A stretch of DNA of 64,000 nucleotides, taken from NCBI RefSeq assembly GCF_013409575.1, contig NZ_JACCCY010000002.1, positions 806,001-870,000 on the forward strand. Reading direction: 5' to 3'. Position 1 is the first letter of the stretch; each line of letters begins with the position of its first letter. Shown here piece after piece: positions 51,490-61,700 of this stretch. A program made the position numbers and the translations under genes. The notes beneath the pieces were generated by a model. It searched no databases. It worked only from the letters and a program-made list of their open reading frames with translations, and was not told the origin of the DNA. Origin of the DNA: Macellibacteroides fermentans. GTDB lineage: Bacteria; Bacteroidota; Bacteroidia; Bacteroidales; Tannerellaceae.

Positions 51490-53973
51490 ATGAAAAAATT
51501 ATTTTGTATTTCAGTTCTCTTATTTGTTTTCTTTTTTGCCCGTGCTGGAGAATGGATCCGCGTGAACCAATTGGGGTACCTTCCTGATTCGAAAAAGATA
51601 GCTGTATATATGAGTGAATCGCCCATTGATTTAGAACGTTTTGAATTGAAAGATGCTTACACCCATTCTACAATTCTTACTTTTAATTCACTGAAATCCG
51701 CTGGCAGATATGGTAAAATGCAATCTACTTACCGATTGAACTTTAGTGCATTTGAAGGTACCGGAACATATTATTTAAAAGCTGGCAATGCTGTTTCTCC
51801 GGTGTTCAGGATTAACGCACATGTATATGATGGTACAGCCGATTTTTTGCTTCATTATATGCGTCAGCAAAGATGTGGGTACAATCCATGGCTAAAAGAT
51901 AGTTGTCACCTGCATGATGGTTATATTGTTTATCATCCAACCCGTTCGGGTGAGAAGATTGATGTTACCGGCGGTTGGCACGATGCAACGGATTATCTAC
52001 AGTATACGGCCACCTCTTCCAACGCAATATATCAGATGATGCTGGCATACCAACAAAATCCGGAATCATTTGGTGATGCTTATCAAGCGAATGGACATCC
52101 TGGTTCTAATGGGATTCCGGATATAGTTGACGAGATTAAATGGGGACTTGACTGGTTGAACAAGATGAATCCGGAGAAGGGAATGATGTTTAATCAGATT
52201 GCGGATGACAGGGATCATGCTGGTTTCAGATTGCCTACAAGAGACTCGGTAGATTATGGATGGGGTAAAGGTACTGGCAGACCGGTCTACTTTTGTACCG
52301 GAGAACCTCAGGGATTGATTAAACATAAGAACAGAGCTGCCGGAATAGCCTCTACAGCTGGAAAGTTTTCTTCTTGTTTTGCCTTAGGTTCTAAAGTGTT
52401 GTCCGGATTTTATCCTGATTTTGCAAAAGAAATAGGGGCTAAGGCTGCTGATGCTTTCGACCTTGGCGTGCAATATCCGGGAGCATGCCAGACAGCCCCG
52501 GGTTCTGCTCCATATTTTTATGAGGAGGATAATTGGGTAGACGACATGCAATTGGCAGCTGTTGAATTGTATAAGTCGACCAAAGATGAAAAATACATGA
52601 AGCTGGCTGTAAATTATGGCAGAATGGAACCCGTTACTCCCTGGATGGGGGCTGATAGTGCCCGACATTATCAGTGGTATCCATTTATGAACGTAGGGCA
52701 TTACAGACTTGGAAATTCGACCGATAAGCGAGTTAGCGATGAGTTTAAACGGAACATGCGTACTGGAATTGAACGTGTATTTGAAAAAGCAAAGGAAAAT
52801 CCATTTCTCAATGGTATACCTTATATATGGTGTTCAAATAATTTAGTTGCAGCTTTGTTAACTCAATGCCGATTGTATCGGGAGACCACCGGCGATATTC
52901 GTTACGATGAAATGGAGGCGGCTTTAAGGGATTGGCTGTTTGGTTGTAACCCATGGGGTACAAGCATGATAGTTGGCCTTCCTTCGTGGGGAGACTATCC
53001 TGAGTTTCCACATTCTTCGTATGTTGTTGGCGGTATAGGAAATACTCCGGGCGGATTAGTAGACGGACCTGTTTACGGTGCTATTTTTAATGGATTGTTG
53101 GGTGTTAAAATTACTGAGCCGGACTTATATGCTCCTTTCCAATCGGATTTAGTCGTTTACCACGACGACGTCTCCGACTATTCAACCAATGAGCCAACAA
53201 TGGATGGAACGGCAAGTCTTACTTATTATCTTTCTGCTATGCAAAAGGATGGTATGGAATTATCAAAGCATAACACCTCTCGAAACATCGAGGTGGCAGG
53301 AGGAATAGTTCGTACCGATCCTTCAAAAAAACAGTTGACATTGGTTTTTACGGCGGCCGACAAAGCGGATGGTGCCGATATTATACGAGAGGCATTAAAA
53401 CGTAATCATGTTCAGGGGGCATTCTTCTTTACCGGCGGTTTTTATAGAGATTTTCCTGATGTAATCAAATCTTTAAAACAGGATGGACATTATTTGGGAG
53501 CTCATTCAAATGATCATCTTCTTTATTGTGCATGGGAAAATAGAGATTCTACGTTGATAAGCAGAGAGGTGTTTACAAAAGATATAGTTGAAAATTATAA
53601 TTTGATGGCTAAAGCAGGTATTAATCCAGCGGATGCTCCTCTATTTATACCTCCATACGAATGGTATAATGAAGAGATTGCCAGTTGGGCTCAGGGTATG
53701 GGATTGAAAATCGTAAATTTTACGCCTGGTACCGGATCTAATGCTGATTATACAACTCCTGATATGAAAAACTACCGAAGTAGTAAGGATATATTCAATC
53801 AAATTATCAAAGTTGAAGAAGCTGATGGATTGAACGGACATTTGATATTGGTTCATCTTGGTACACATCCTGACCGGACTGATAAGTTTTATAACCGCTT
53901 GGATAAACTGATCAAAACATTGAAAAAAAGAGGATATACGTTTATTCCCTTGCGGGATGCTACAGGTTATTGA
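51490..53973 (+). CDS. GH9 cellulase-like enzyme fused to polysaccharide deacetylase-like domain
   Basis: An 827-residue exported protein (signal MKKLFCISVLLFVFFFARAG). An N-terminal CelD-type Ig domain (about 20-110, IRVNQLGYLPDS) precedes a GH9 (alpha/alpha)6 barrel. The barrel has catalytic Asp164/Asp167 in GGWHDATDY, the His motif FPHSSYVVGG and acid Glu568 in DYSTNEPTMDG. From about residue 605 a CE4/NodB-like domain follows, with HSNDH (about 671) and FIPPYEWYN; its first motif reads FTAADKADG, not TFDDG. It probably acts on beta-glucan-type or amino-sugar polymers outside the cell. Confidence 0.9.
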   Translation: MKKLFCISVLLFVFFFARAGEWIRVNQLGYLPDSKKIAVYMSESPIDLERFELKDAYTHSTILTFNSLKSAGRYGKMQSTYRLNFSAFEGTGTYYLKAGNAVSPVFRINAHVYDGTADFLLHYMRQQRCGYNPWLKDSCHLHDGYIVYHPTRSGEKIDVTGGWHDATDYLQYTATSSNAIYQMMLAYQQNPESFGDAYQANGHPGSNGIPDIVDEIKWGLDWLNKMNPEKGMMFNQIADDRDHAGFRLPTRDSVDYGWGKGTGRPVYFCTGEPQGLIKHKNRAAGIASTAGKFSSCFALGSKVLSGFYPDFAKEIGAKAADAFDLGVQYPGACQTAPGSAPYFYEEDNWVDDMQLAAVELYKSTKDEKYMKLAVNYGRMEPVTPWMGADSARHYQWYPFMNVGHYRLGNSTDKRVSDEFKRNMRTGIERVFEKAKENPFLNGIPYIWCSNNLVAALLTQCRLYRETTGDIRYDEMEAALRDWLFGCNPWGTSMIVGLPSWGDYPEFPHSSYVVGGIGNTPGGLVDGPVYGAIFNGLLGVKITEPDLYAPFQSDLVVYHDDVSDYSTNEPTMDGTASLTYYLSAMQKDGMELSKHNTSRNIEVAGGIVRTDPSKKQLTLVFTAADKADGADIIREALKRNHVQGAFFFTGGFYRDFPDVIKSLKQDGHYLGAHSNDHLLYCAWENRDSTLISREVFTKDIVENYNLMAKAGINPADAPLFIPPYEWYNEEIASWAQGMGLKIVNFTPGTGSNADYTTPDMKNYRSSKDIFNQIIKVEEADGLNGHLILVHLGTHPDRTDKFYNRLDKLIKTLKKRGYTFIPLRDATGY

Positions 53974-54018
53974 TGATAATCCTAGCTGCTTTATCTTAAA
54001 TAACAAAGCAGCAATAAT

Positions 54019-54074
54019 TCTTTAAATAAAAGCCCAAAAGTAATTGCAATTACTTTTGGGCTTTTATTTAAAGA
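54019..54074. terminator. 56-bp perfect palindrome, bidirectional terminator
   Basis: 28-base arms are exactly complementary with no unpaired loop, centred on TTGCAA with AAGCCC/GGGCTT inside and TCTTTAAATAAA outside. It lies between the convergent GH9 and PIG-L genes. A weaker hairpin GCTGCTTT/AAAGCAGC (53985-54012) precedes it. Confidence 0.9.
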
Positions 54075-54125
54075 TAAACTAGTTACGAAAAGTGAATCTT
54101 TCCTGAAAGGAGTGGATTGCTCTTA

Positions 54126-55025
54126 TTATTTTGCAGAGTAGCCAGGAAATAGATCCCGGATTTCTGCTTCTGTTGGCTGTTTACCGTATTCACATATTTG
54201 AAAGGATTCTATCGCTTTTACTTTACTTAAATCTGTATATCTATACCATTTGTAAAGTAATTCTTTATCCTTTTCTGTTATAAATCCTCTTTTGATTACA
54301 TAGTTTTTTTCGAGGTAGTTAAGTCTTCCTTCTTTGTCTGAGGGTATGATGTCATTGGATTGGTTTATCCAGGGTAGCCATTCATACACTTGCGAAACAT
54401 GTGCATCAAGTAAGTTGGCTTTCTCTTTAATTACCGGCGTTATGTCTATCACAATGTCTGATCGAAAGGGCAACGGTGTTGTAAAGCGATCTCTTGTATA
54501 TAAAAATAATGGATTGTTTTTGATAGCAGGTACCTCCGGAAGCATTTGAGGTACTGTTACCATAAAAGCTGCATCCTGAACCAGGAGTGAGGCATTTCTA
54601 TGATCTGGATGATAATCGAAGGGACGATGGGTGATTACTATATCTGCTTTCCATTCCCTTATTAAGCGAATAACTTCTAATCGATTTTCGAGCGTTGGAA
54701 GTAGCTCACCATCATTTATGTTAACAACTTCGTATGCACATTTTAGCCTTTTTGCAACCTCTTCGGTTTCTTTCAACCTAACAGCAGCTAATTCAATGGG
54801 GGTGTAAGATTGATGTCCTTTGTTCCCATTCGTGAGGGATACGCATTTTACCTCGTGTCCGGCAGCTGTAAAAAGAAGTGCAAGACCGCCACTGGTTATT
54901 TCACAGTCGTCCGGGTGAGCGCAAATGATTATCACACGTTTTGAATCTTTTGATTCTTCTGAGCTCAGCATGTTAACACAAGGGAAGATCAGTAATAGTA
55001 CCAGCAAAATAAATCTCTGTTTCAT
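54126..55025 (-). CDS. exported PIG-L family deacetylase
   Basis: A 299-residue LmbE/PIG-L zinc deacetylase. A signal peptide (FILLVLLLIFPCVNMLSS) is followed by the metal/catalytic motif IICAHPDDCEITSGG and a second His in HRPFDYHPDHRNAS. The family removes N-acetyl groups from GlcNAc-type compounds (GlcNAc-PI, mycothiol precursor, bacillithiol precursor). Being exported and convergent with the GH9-deacetylase fusion, it may act on the same acetylated glycan; that is inference only. It is monocistronic. Confidence 0.9.
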   Translation of the reverse strand: MKQRFILLVLLLIFPCVNMLSSEESKDSKRVIIICAHPDDCEITSGGLALLFTAAGHEVKCVSLTNGNKGHQSYTPIELAAVRLKETEEVAKRLKCAYEVVNINDGELLPTLENRLEVIRLIREWKADIVITHRPFDYHPDHRNASLLVQDAAFMVTVPQMLPEVPAIKNNPLFLYTRDRFTTPLPFRSDIVIDITPVIKEKANLLDAHVSQVYEWLPWINQSNDIIPSDKEGRLNYLEKNYVIKRGFITEKDKELLYKWYRYTDLSKVKAIESFQICEYGKQPTEAEIRDLFPGYSAK

Positions 55026-55233
55026 AGTAGTTTAAAATATAAGGTGTCGAATAAATACTCAGTATTATTCATTTAATTCTATTGAACAAAGTAAAGAATT
55101 TTTTTATAGATTTATTAGTTTGTAATCTATTTTCTTCGATTCTAAATTTACACAGGTCGTGCTAGCGATAAAAACAGGTGCGTTAAGTTCGTTTTTCAAA
55201 TGCGAATCTATACTGAATAGACAGGGCTAAAAA

Positions 55234-55268
55234 ATAATGGCTACTCAGAATAATCTAAGTAGCCATTC
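55234..55268 (-). terminator. terminator after pgi
   Basis: On the minus strand ATGGCTACT pairs with AGTAGCCAT around a loop and is followed by TATTTTTT. The 205 bases between this and the PIG-L gene hold nothing recognisable beyond A+T-rich sequence. Confidence 0.82.
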
Positions 55269-55285
55269 ATTCGAATTAAAAAGTA

Positions 55286-56629
55286 TTATAGTTTAGCTTT
55301 GATAGCTTCGCTTTCTTTTTCGTATCCAGGTTTGTTCAACAATGCAAACATATTCTTTTTGTACGCTTCCACACCTGGCTGGTCAAACGGATTTACTCCT
55401 AACATATAGCCGCTTATACCGCATGCTTTTTCAAAGAAATAGAAAAGCTGACCAATATAATATGCGTTTACCGCAGGAAGAGTGATTTTGATATTTGGTA
55501 CACCTCCATCAACGTGTGCCAGTTGAGTACCAAGTTCGGCCATCTTGTTTACTTCGTCCACACGTTTGCCTGCAAGGAAATTCAATCCGTCAAGATCTGC
55601 ATCGTCTGCAGGAATTTCTACCCGGTGGTCGGGAGATTCAATGGATATAACTGTCTCAAAGATGGTACGTTCGCCTTCCTGAATCCACTGGCCCATAGAG
55701 TGAAGATCTGTGGTGAGATCTACTGCTGCGGGGAAGATACCCTTATTGTCTTTTCCTTCGCTTTCTCCGTAAAGCTGTTTCCACCATTCACCAATATAAT
55801 GGAGTTTTGGATGGAAATTTGCCAATATTTCGATGCTTTTACCGCTCTTATATAATTCGTTGCGAACAGCTGCATATACAGCCGAAAGATTTTCTTCGAA
55901 AGGAACTTCGATTCCTGTCTTTTTTTCCATAGATACAGCTCCGGCAACTAATTCGCGGATGCTGATACCAGCTACAGCAATGGGAAGTAAACCTACTGGA
56001 GTAAGAACAGAAAAACGACCACCAACATTATCAGGAATAATAAATGTTTTGTAGCCCTCTTTTGTCGCTAAAGTGCGCAACGCACCCTTAGATTTGTCTG
56101 TAATGGCAACGATACGGGTTTTAGCCTCTTCTTTACCAACAGCATCCTCCAACTGTTTCTTCAAAATACGAAATGCCAAAGCCGGTTCAGTTGTAGTACC
56201 TGATTTGGAAATATTGATGATTCCGAATTGTTTGCCTTTCAGAATTTCAGTAAGCTCATATAAGTAATCTTCACCGATATTTTGTCCGGCATATAAAAGA
56301 ATCGGATTCTTGCGTTCTTTAAGAAGGAAATCGAAGCTGTTGTTAAGAGCATCAACTACGGCTTTTGTGCCTAAATAGCTACCGCCAATTCCCACAGCTA
56401 CCACTACTTCACATTTTTCGCGAAGAATGTTGGCCGTATTTTCGATATCTGTAAGTTCCTCGTCAGTAATGGAAGAGGGGAGGTGTAACCAACCCAAAAA
56501 ATCGTTTCCTTTACCGTCGCCATTATGCAGAGTGGCGATGCAATTGTTTGCTTTTGTTTCCTGATCCAGAATCTGTTTTTTTGAAACTGTTCCCAGAACC
56601 TTGTCAATGTTTAAACTGATGTTCTTCAT
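55286..56629 (-). CDS. pgi: glucose-6-phosphate isomerase
   Basis: A 447-residue phosphoglucose isomerase of the shorter bacterial type, interconverting glucose-6-P and fructose-6-P. Seen: [16 protein letters not shown], the phosphate-binding [16 protein letters not shown], and the signature [20 protein letters not shown] with the nearby conserved catalytic acid region. It is the last gene of a lysS-gpsA-pgi run, 14 bases after gpsA. Confidence 0.96.
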   Translation of the reverse strand: MKNISLNIDKVLGTVSKKQILDQETKANNCIATLHNGDGKGNDFLGWLHLPSSITDEELTDIENTANILREKCEVVVAVGIGGSYLGTKAVVDALNNSFDFLLKERKNPILLYAGQNIGEDYLYELTEILKGKQFGIINISKSGTTTEPALAFRILKKQLEDAVGKEEAKTRIVAITDKSKGALRTLATKEGYKTFIIPDNVGGRFSVLTPVGLLPIAVAGISIRELVAGAVSMEKKTGIEVPFEENLSAVYAAVRNELYKSGKSIEILANFHPKLHYIGEWWKQLYGESEGKDNKGIFPAAVDLTTDLHSMGQWIQEGERTIFETVISIESPDHRVEIPADDADLDGLNFLAGKRVDEVNKMAELGTQLAHVDGGVPNIKITLPAVNAYYIGQLFYFFEKACGISGYMLGVNPFDQPGVEAYKKNMFALLNKPGYEKESEAIKAKL

Positions 56630-56643
56630 ATATCAATTTGAAT

Positions 56644-57639
56644 TTATTTAAACGTTTCAGTCAACTGCCGGATTACGGTAGTCGGAGATTTCTTTTCGTA
56701 TAAAATATCATACAATGCATTGAGTATTGGCATCTTTACATTGTATTTTTTGTTAATCTCGTAAATGCATTTGGTACCGTAGTATCCTTCTGCAATCATC
56801 TCCATCTCGAGTTGAGCAGTTTTAACAGAATATCCTTTCCCGATCATTGTTCCGAAAGTCCTGTTTCTGCTAAAGCGAGAATAGGCCGTTACCAGCAGAT
56901 CTCCAAGATATACAGAGTCTGTGATGTCTCTTTCCAGACCGTGAATCGCATCTACAAAGTTGCGCATCTCTTCAATAGCATTTGAAATAAACACAGCTTG
57001 AAAGTTGTCTCCGTATTTCATCCCATGGCATATTCCGGCTACAATAGCATATACATTCTTTAATACAGATGCATATTCAATCCCGATAACATCCTTACAG
57101 ACAGAGTTCATCAGGTATTGATTTTTAAATACAGGAGAAATCGCTTTAACCTTTTCTATATCCGGACAAGCCAATGTGATATATGAAAGTCTTTCTAAAG
57201 CTATTTCTTCAGCATGACAAGGACCTCCAAGTACAGCTATATTTTCAATAGGTACCTTAAAATATTCAGCAAAATAATCTGTAATAAGCATATTTTCATC
57301 AGGAACAAGTCCTTTGATGGCTGAAATGATAAATTTATCAGTCAGAGATGCTTTTACTTTTTTCAGATGTTGTTTTAAAAAGGGAGATGGGGTAGCAAAA
57401 ATTAATGTATCCGAATCCTTTATTATCTGATTTATATTTGTGTAAAATGTAATACGACTGATATCGAACTTTACAGCAGTTAAATAGCGTGGATTATGTT
57501 CCAATTGCTTGAACTCTTCAACGCTTTCCGGACGCCGCATATACCAGTTGATGCTGCCTTGCGTAGACAACACAATCTTGGCCAGTGCAGTAGCCCAGCT
57601 ACCTCCTCCCATAATAGCAATTTTTCCAGGCAAATTCAT
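56644..57639 (-). CDS. gpsA: glycerol-3-phosphate dehydrogenase [NAD(P)+]
   Basis: A 331-residue enzyme reducing dihydroxyacetone phosphate to sn-glycerol-3-phosphate for phospholipid synthesis. Seen: the Rossmann loop IAIMGGGSWATALAKI, FATPSPFLKQHL, the catalytic Lys in ISAIKGLVPD, and the substrate segment YASVLKNVYAIVAGIC. An upstream ATG at 57669 would overlap lysS by 20 bases and add ten polar residues; the ATG at 57639 gives the usual N-terminus. It lies between lysS and pgi. Confidence 0.95.
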   Translation of the reverse strand: MNLPGKIAIMGGGSWATALAKIVLSTQGSINWYMRRPESVEEFKQLEHNPRYLTAVKFDISRITFYTNINQIIKDSDTLIFATPSPFLKQHLKKVKASLTDKFIISAIKGLVPDENMLITDYFAEYFKVPIENIAVLGGPCHAEEIALERLSYITLACPDIEKVKAISPVFKNQYLMNSVCKDVIGIEYASVLKNVYAIVAGICHGMKYGDNFQAVFISNAIEEMRNFVDAIHGLERDITDSVYLGDLLVTAYSRFSRNRTFGTMIGKGYSVKTAQLEMEMIAEGYYGTKCIYEINKKYNVKMPILNALYDILYEKKSPTTVIRQLTETFK

Positions 57640-57649
57640 ACGTTCGGAT

Positions 57650-59380
57650 TTATTTGTCGGCATTTGCAATCCAGGCTTCCACTTCTTCGGCAGTAGGATT
57701 CGATAATTCCAGTTTATATTTTTTATTCATCTCACAAAGTTCTTGTCTTAACTTGTTTGGGTTTAATCCCTTCAAGGTATCAATAGTGAGATAGCCGGCT
57801 TTTTGTAAGGCCGGAACCCAAGCTTCGTCAATTCCCAGGGCGGCATATTTGTCAGCACTGTCTTTTTTTATAGTCTTTTCCGGGCGCATTTGAGGGAAGA
57901 ATAAAACTTCCTGAATGCTTTCCTGACCAGTCATGAACATTACTAAGCGATCCATACCGATACCCATACCACTTGTAGGAGGCATACCATATTCGAGGGC
58001 ACGAAGAAAGTCATTGTCGATAAACATCGCTTCATCATCACCCTTTTCAGACAAACGAAGTTGTTCTTCAAAACGAGCACGTTGATCGATCGGGTCATTA
58101 AGCTCTGAATACGCATTGGCAAGTTCTTTACCATTAACCATTAATTCGAAACGCTCCGTAAGCTCCGGATTGGTACGATGCTTTTTGGTAAGAGGTGACA
58201 TTTCGATAGGATAATCGGTTATAAAAGTAGGCTGAATATAAAGACCTTCGCATTTTGCACCGAATATTTCGTCAATCAGTTTACCTTTACCCATTGTTTC
58301 ATCTTGTTCGATATTTAGCTGTTTGCACACTTCACGAAGTTGATCTTCGTTCATGCCACTGATATCGATACCCGTATGCTCCTTAATAGAGTCAATCATG
58401 GTTACACGTTTGTATGGAGCCTTGAAATCTATTTCTTTCTCACCCATCTTAACCTTTGTAGTTCCATGAACATCCAAACAAATCTTTTCGAGCATCTGTT
58501 CTGTTAAGTTCATCATCCAGTTGTAATCTTTGTATGAAACATAGATTTCCATACATGTAAATTCAGGATTGTGAGTCCTGTCCATACCTTCATTACGGAA
58601 ATTACGACTAAACTCATAAACACCTTCAAAACCTCCTACAATCAGTCTTTTCAGATATAATTCGTTTGCAATACGTAAGTATAAAGGAATATCTAGTGCA
58701 TTATGGTGGGTGACGAATGGTCGTGCACTTGCTCCACCTGGGATGCTTTGCAGAACCGGAGTGTCAACTTCAATATAGCCACGCTCATTGAAAAATTCGC
58801 GCATGGAATTGAATATCTTCGTACGTTTAATAAAGATATCTTTTACACCTTCGTTAACAATAAGATCTACGTAGCGTTGGCGATAACGCATTTCCGGGTC
58901 GGTAAATCCATCAAACACAACCCCGTCTTTAACTTTTACAACAGGCAGAGGCTTAAGTGATTTGGATAGAACTGTCAGCTCTTCTGCATGAATGGAAATT
59001 TCTCCCATCTGAGTACGGAAAACAAAACCCTTAACTCCAACAAAGTCACCAATGTCGAGTAACTTTTTAAATACGGTGTTGTATAACTCTTTGTCTTCCC
59101 CGGGACAGATGTCATCACGGGTGATATATACTTGAATACGACCTTCGGAATCTTGTAATTCCATAAAAGAAGCCTTGCCCATGATACGGCGACTCATAAT
59201 ACGTCCCGCAATTTGTACCGGTCTGCGGTCTGCGTCGTCTTTAAACGATGCTTTAATTTCATTTGAATAAGCATTCGTTACATACTCTGCGGCTGGATAT
59301 GGTTCTACCCCGATACTCCGCAATTGTTCCATGCTATTGCGCCTTATGACTTCCTGTTCGCTCAGATCAATTAGATTCAT
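57650..59380 (-). CDS. lysS: lysyl-tRNA synthetase (class II)
   Basis: A 576-residue class II LysRS. An N-terminal OB-fold anticodon-binding domain ([20 protein letters not shown]) is followed by the catalytic core with motif 2 ([20 protein letters not shown] divided by its loop) and motif 3 ([14 protein letters not shown]). The C-terminus carries an extra ~70-residue tail beyond motif 3, as in other Bacteroidales LysRS. A 586-residue frame from 59410 overlaps the promoter box at 59408-59415, so the ATG at 59380 is chosen. Confidence 0.96.
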   Translation of the reverse strand: MNLIDLSEQEVIRRNSMEQLRSIGVEPYPAAEYVTNAYSNEIKASFKDDADRRPVQIAGRIMSRRIMGKASFMELQDSEGRIQVYITRDDICPGEDKELYNTVFKKLLDIGDFVGVKGFVFRTQMGEISIHAEELTVLSKSLKPLPVVKVKDGVVFDGFTDPEMRYRQRYVDLIVNEGVKDIFIKRTKIFNSMREFFNERGYIEVDTPVLQSIPGGASARPFVTHHNALDIPLYLRIANELYLKRLIVGGFEGVYEFSRNFRNEGMDRTHNPEFTCMEIYVSYKDYNWMMNLTEQMLEKICLDVHGTTKVKMGEKEIDFKAPYKRVTMIDSIKEHTGIDISGMNEDQLREVCKQLNIEQDETMGKGKLIDEIFGAKCEGLYIQPTFITDYPIEMSPLTKKHRTNPELTERFELMVNGKELANAYSELNDPIDQRARFEEQLRLSEKGDDEAMFIDNDFLRALEYGMPPTSGMGIGMDRLVMFMTGQESIQEVLFFPQMRPEKTIKKDSADKYAALGIDEAWVPALQKAGYLTIDTLKGLNPNKLRQELCEMNKKYKLELSNPTAEEVEAWIANADK

Positions 59381-59407
59381 TATGCTATTTTTTTGTAAAA
59401 TACGGGA

Positions 59408-59415
59408 CAAAAGTA
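59408..59415 (-). promoter_or_regulatory. -7 promoter element of lysS operon
   Basis: TACTTTTG on the minus strand, 27 bases before the lysS ATG, fits TAnnTTTG and excludes the upstream in-frame ATG as a start. Confidence 0.5.
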
Positions 59416-59495
59416 CAAAACTTTATGTTGAAAGTAGCTATAGGTAATACTAAAATTACTTATACGCAGTCATTTCGAATGTATTTTAGATGAAT

Positions 59496-60050
59496 TTAAA
59501 GCATATTTCGTATCGCTTCAGGTAAGAAGAAGCGAATATCTTTTCCGTCTTCAAGTGCTTTGCGTATGAATGAAGACGAAATTTCTATTATCGGGGCTTG
59601 AACCAACTTAACATTGGGTAACTTTGAAGGTATTTTTACATCATAACCTTTCCTGGGATAGATTAGTAAATGGTATTTTGAAACCAATACTTCCGGATCT
59701 TTCCATTTGTCAATACTCAGCCAATTGTCTGCACCGATGATGAGGCTAAAATTGTGATCAGGATAAGCAGCACTTAGTGCATCTAATGTTTGAATGGTAT
59801 AAGAGGGCTGAGGTAACTGAAATTCAAAATTACTTGCTTTGAATTTCGGATATCCGTCAATCGCTTTTTGGGTTAATTCATATCGAAACTCGTCGTCCAT
59901 CAAATCGGTCTTTACTTTTAATGGATTATGAGGTGTAACAAGAAACCAGACTTCATCAAGTCCTTCGAATTCACATAAATAATTAGCCAATGCCAGATGT
60001 CCGATGTGAATTGGATTAAAAGAGCCGGGATATATTCCTGTTTGTTTCAT
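59496..60050 (-). CDS. nadD: nicotinate-nucleotide adenylyltransferase
   Basis: A 184-residue NadD that makes deamido-NAD from nicotinate mononucleotide and ATP. Seen: the nucleotidyltransferase start [16 protein letters not shown] (HxGH type), [21 protein letters not shown], and the C-terminal [10 protein letters not shown]. It is cytosolic. It is the last gene of yicC-gmk-nadD, separated from gmk by 114 bases carrying repeat hairpins. It functionally precedes the NAD kinase elsewhere in the window. Confidence 0.96.
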   Translation of the reverse strand: MKQTGIYPGSFNPIHIGHLALANYLCEFEGLDEVWFLVTPHNPLKVKTDLMDDEFRYELTQKAIDGYPKFKASNFEFQLPQPSYTIQTLDALSAAYPDHNFSLIIGADNWLSIDKWKDPEVLVSKYHLLIYPRKGYDVKIPSKLPNVKLVQAPIIEISSSFIRKALEDGKDIRFFLPEAIRNML

Positions 60051-60075
60051 TATCAGTTGTTAATGCTGAATAAAG

Positions 60076-60147
60076 ATAGGACTTTTATTCAAAAAAGTAC
60101 TAACTTTTTGAACAAAAAGTCCTATGATTTATATTAAAAAGTCCTAT
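60076..60147. repeat. triple AAAAGTCCTAT repeat between gmk and nadD
   Basis: ATAGGACTTTT (60076-60086) is inverted relative to AAAAGTCCTAT at 60115-60125 and 60137-60147. The first pair can form a hairpin with inner TTCAAAAA/TTTTTGAA pairing. On the minus strand the T-rich runs could weaken gmk transcription before nadD. The function is uncertain. Confidence 0.6.
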
Positions 60148-60164
60148 TATTTTTTTGCCTTTTT

Positions 60165-60731
60165 TCAATAATCTAAAAAGGCTTTGATAACCTGAAGCGT
60201 TTCTGTTTTTGCATTTTCAAGATTATCATTAATTATCACTTTATCGAACTTGGAAGCAAAACTCATTTCAAATGAGGCTTTAGTCAGTCTGTTTTCAATT
60301 ACATCCATACTGTCTGTTCCTCTTCCTACAAGACGGTCGCGCAGAGCTTCAATACTTGGTGGCTGGATAAAAATGGAAAGAGCTTTATCTCCGTAATAAT
60401 TTTTAATATTACACCCTCCAACCACATCTACATCAAATACTACATTGTTCCCTTCGTTTAAAATCCGCTCGACTTCACTTTTCAGAGTTCCATAAAACTT
60501 ATCGGTGTAAACTTCTTCGTATTCAAGAAATTCACCTTCGTTTATTTTTGCTCTGAATTGCTCTGGTGTGAGAAAATAATATTCCACACCGTCTTTTTCA
60601 TTTCCTCTCGGAGACCTGCTGGTTGCCGAAATGGAAAAATGAAGATTTAAATTCTGTGTTAATAGATAATTAATTATGGTTGATTTGCCCGAGCCTGATG
60701 GCGCAGAAAATATAACAAGTTTACCAGCCAT
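60165..60731 (-). CDS. gmk: guanylate kinase
   Basis: A 188-residue GMP kinase of normal length. The P-loop FSAPSGSGKSTI is at the N-terminus. The GMP-binding region has SATSRSPRGNEKDGVEYYF, followed by VDVVGGCNIKNYYG and the lid RLVGRGTDSMDVIENRL. It phosphorylates GMP, the product of GuaA in this window. It starts 3 bases after yicC ends, a conserved bacterial pairing. Confidence 0.96.
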   Translation of the reverse strand: MAGKLVIFSAPSGSGKSTIINYLLTQNLNLHFSISATSRSPRGNEKDGVEYYFLTPEQFRAKINEGEFLEYEEVYTDKFYGTLKSEVERILNEGNNVVFDVDVVGGCNIKNYYGDKALSIFIQPPSIEALRDRLVGRGTDSMDVIENRLTKASFEMSFASKFDKVIINDNLENAKTETLQVIKAFLDY

Positions 60732-60734
60732 ATA

Positions 60735-61607
60735 TTATAAAACGTTTAATACTTGTTCCTTAATTTGTTCCAGTTCATCTTTCATCTGTACAACAATCTG
60801 CTGCATTTCTGCATGGTTACTCTTTGATCCCAGAGTGTTTATTTCGCGGCCAATTTCCTGGGCTATAAATCCAAGTTTCTTTCCTTGTCCATGGCCATTG
60901 TTCATGGTGCTTATAAAATACTTCAAATGATTGTCCAGTCTGTTTTTTTCTTCGTTAACATCCAGCTTTTCAATGTAATATATCATTTCTTGCTCAAACC
61001 TGTTGTTGTCTATTTCAACTCCGTTTAATTTAGCAATACTCTCACTGATGCGAGTTTTTATTTTTTCAATACGCTCTGCATCGAATTCACCAATACGATC
61101 CAGTAAAGAAGCAATGTTTCCTATTTTTTGTTCAAATAATTTCTGAAGCATGGCTCCTTCTTGTAGCCGGAATTCCTTAAGATGCTTGATTGCTTCTTTA
61201 ATTGTTTTCATCACTAACTCCCATTCGCTTTCATCAACTTCAGCAATGTCTGATTTGATTGCTTCAGGCAAACGTAATAAAGTTGTGAACCAATCAGCCG
61301 GAACCGGAATATTTAGTTTCTCAGAAACGTCCTTGATCTGATTATAGTAACTTTCAATTGCAGCAAGATTTATTTGTGTTGGAGTATCTTTACCAATATA
61401 TTCAATGAAGATAGAGAAGTCCACTTTACCACGTTCCACTTCCTGAAGCAATAAACTTCGTACCGCCATTTCTTTGTCCTTATAAATTCCAGGAATACGA
61501 GTGGAAAGATCCAGCTGTTTGCTGTTAAGTGCTTTCACTTCTACAGTTACTTTTTTGGAAGGAAGTTCGGCTGTAACTTTGCCAAACCCAGTCATAGATT
61601 GTATCAT
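60735..61607 (-). CDS. YicC family endoribonuclease-like protein
   Basis: A 290-residue YicC-like protein. The family start IQSMTGFGK and the C-terminal DUF1732 segment QGKKLGFIAQEIGREINTLGSKSN are clear, with helix-rich middle. E. coli YicC has been linked to RNA turnover. The frame could open at 61649, but that ATG lies upstream of the -7 box at 61632-61625, so 61607 is the start. It heads the yicC-gmk-nadD operon and is divergent from tsaB. Confidence 0.93.
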   Translation of the reverse strand: MIQSMTGFGKVTAELPSKKVTVEVKALNSKQLDLSTRIPGIYKDKEMAVRSLLLQEVERGKVDFSIFIEYIGKDTPTQINLAAIESYYNQIKDVSEKLNIPVPADWFTTLLRLPEAIKSDIAEVDESEWELVMKTIKEAIKHLKEFRLQEGAMLQKLFEQKIGNIASLLDRIGEFDAERIEKIKTRISESIAKLNGVEIDNNRFEQEMIYYIEKLDVNEEKNRLDNHLKYFISTMNNGHGQGKKLGFIAQEIGREINTLGSKSNHAEMQQIVVQMKDELEQIKEQVLNVL

Positions 61608-61624
61608 AGTTCTTAAACTTTGTG

Positions 61625-61681
61625 CAAAGTTACTTTTTATTTCTAACAATGATTGTTATACTGTATAAAAATGTAATTTTG
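61625..61681. promoter_or_regulatory. divergent promoters yicC / tsaB
   Basis: Minus strand: TAACTTTG (61632-61625), 17 bases before the yicC ATG. Plus strand: TTG (61653-61655), 18-base spacer and TAATTTTG (61674-61681), 19 bases before the tsaB ATG. Both leaders are short. Confidence 0.6.
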
Positions 61682-61700
61682 CACTTTAAAACTAGTAATT

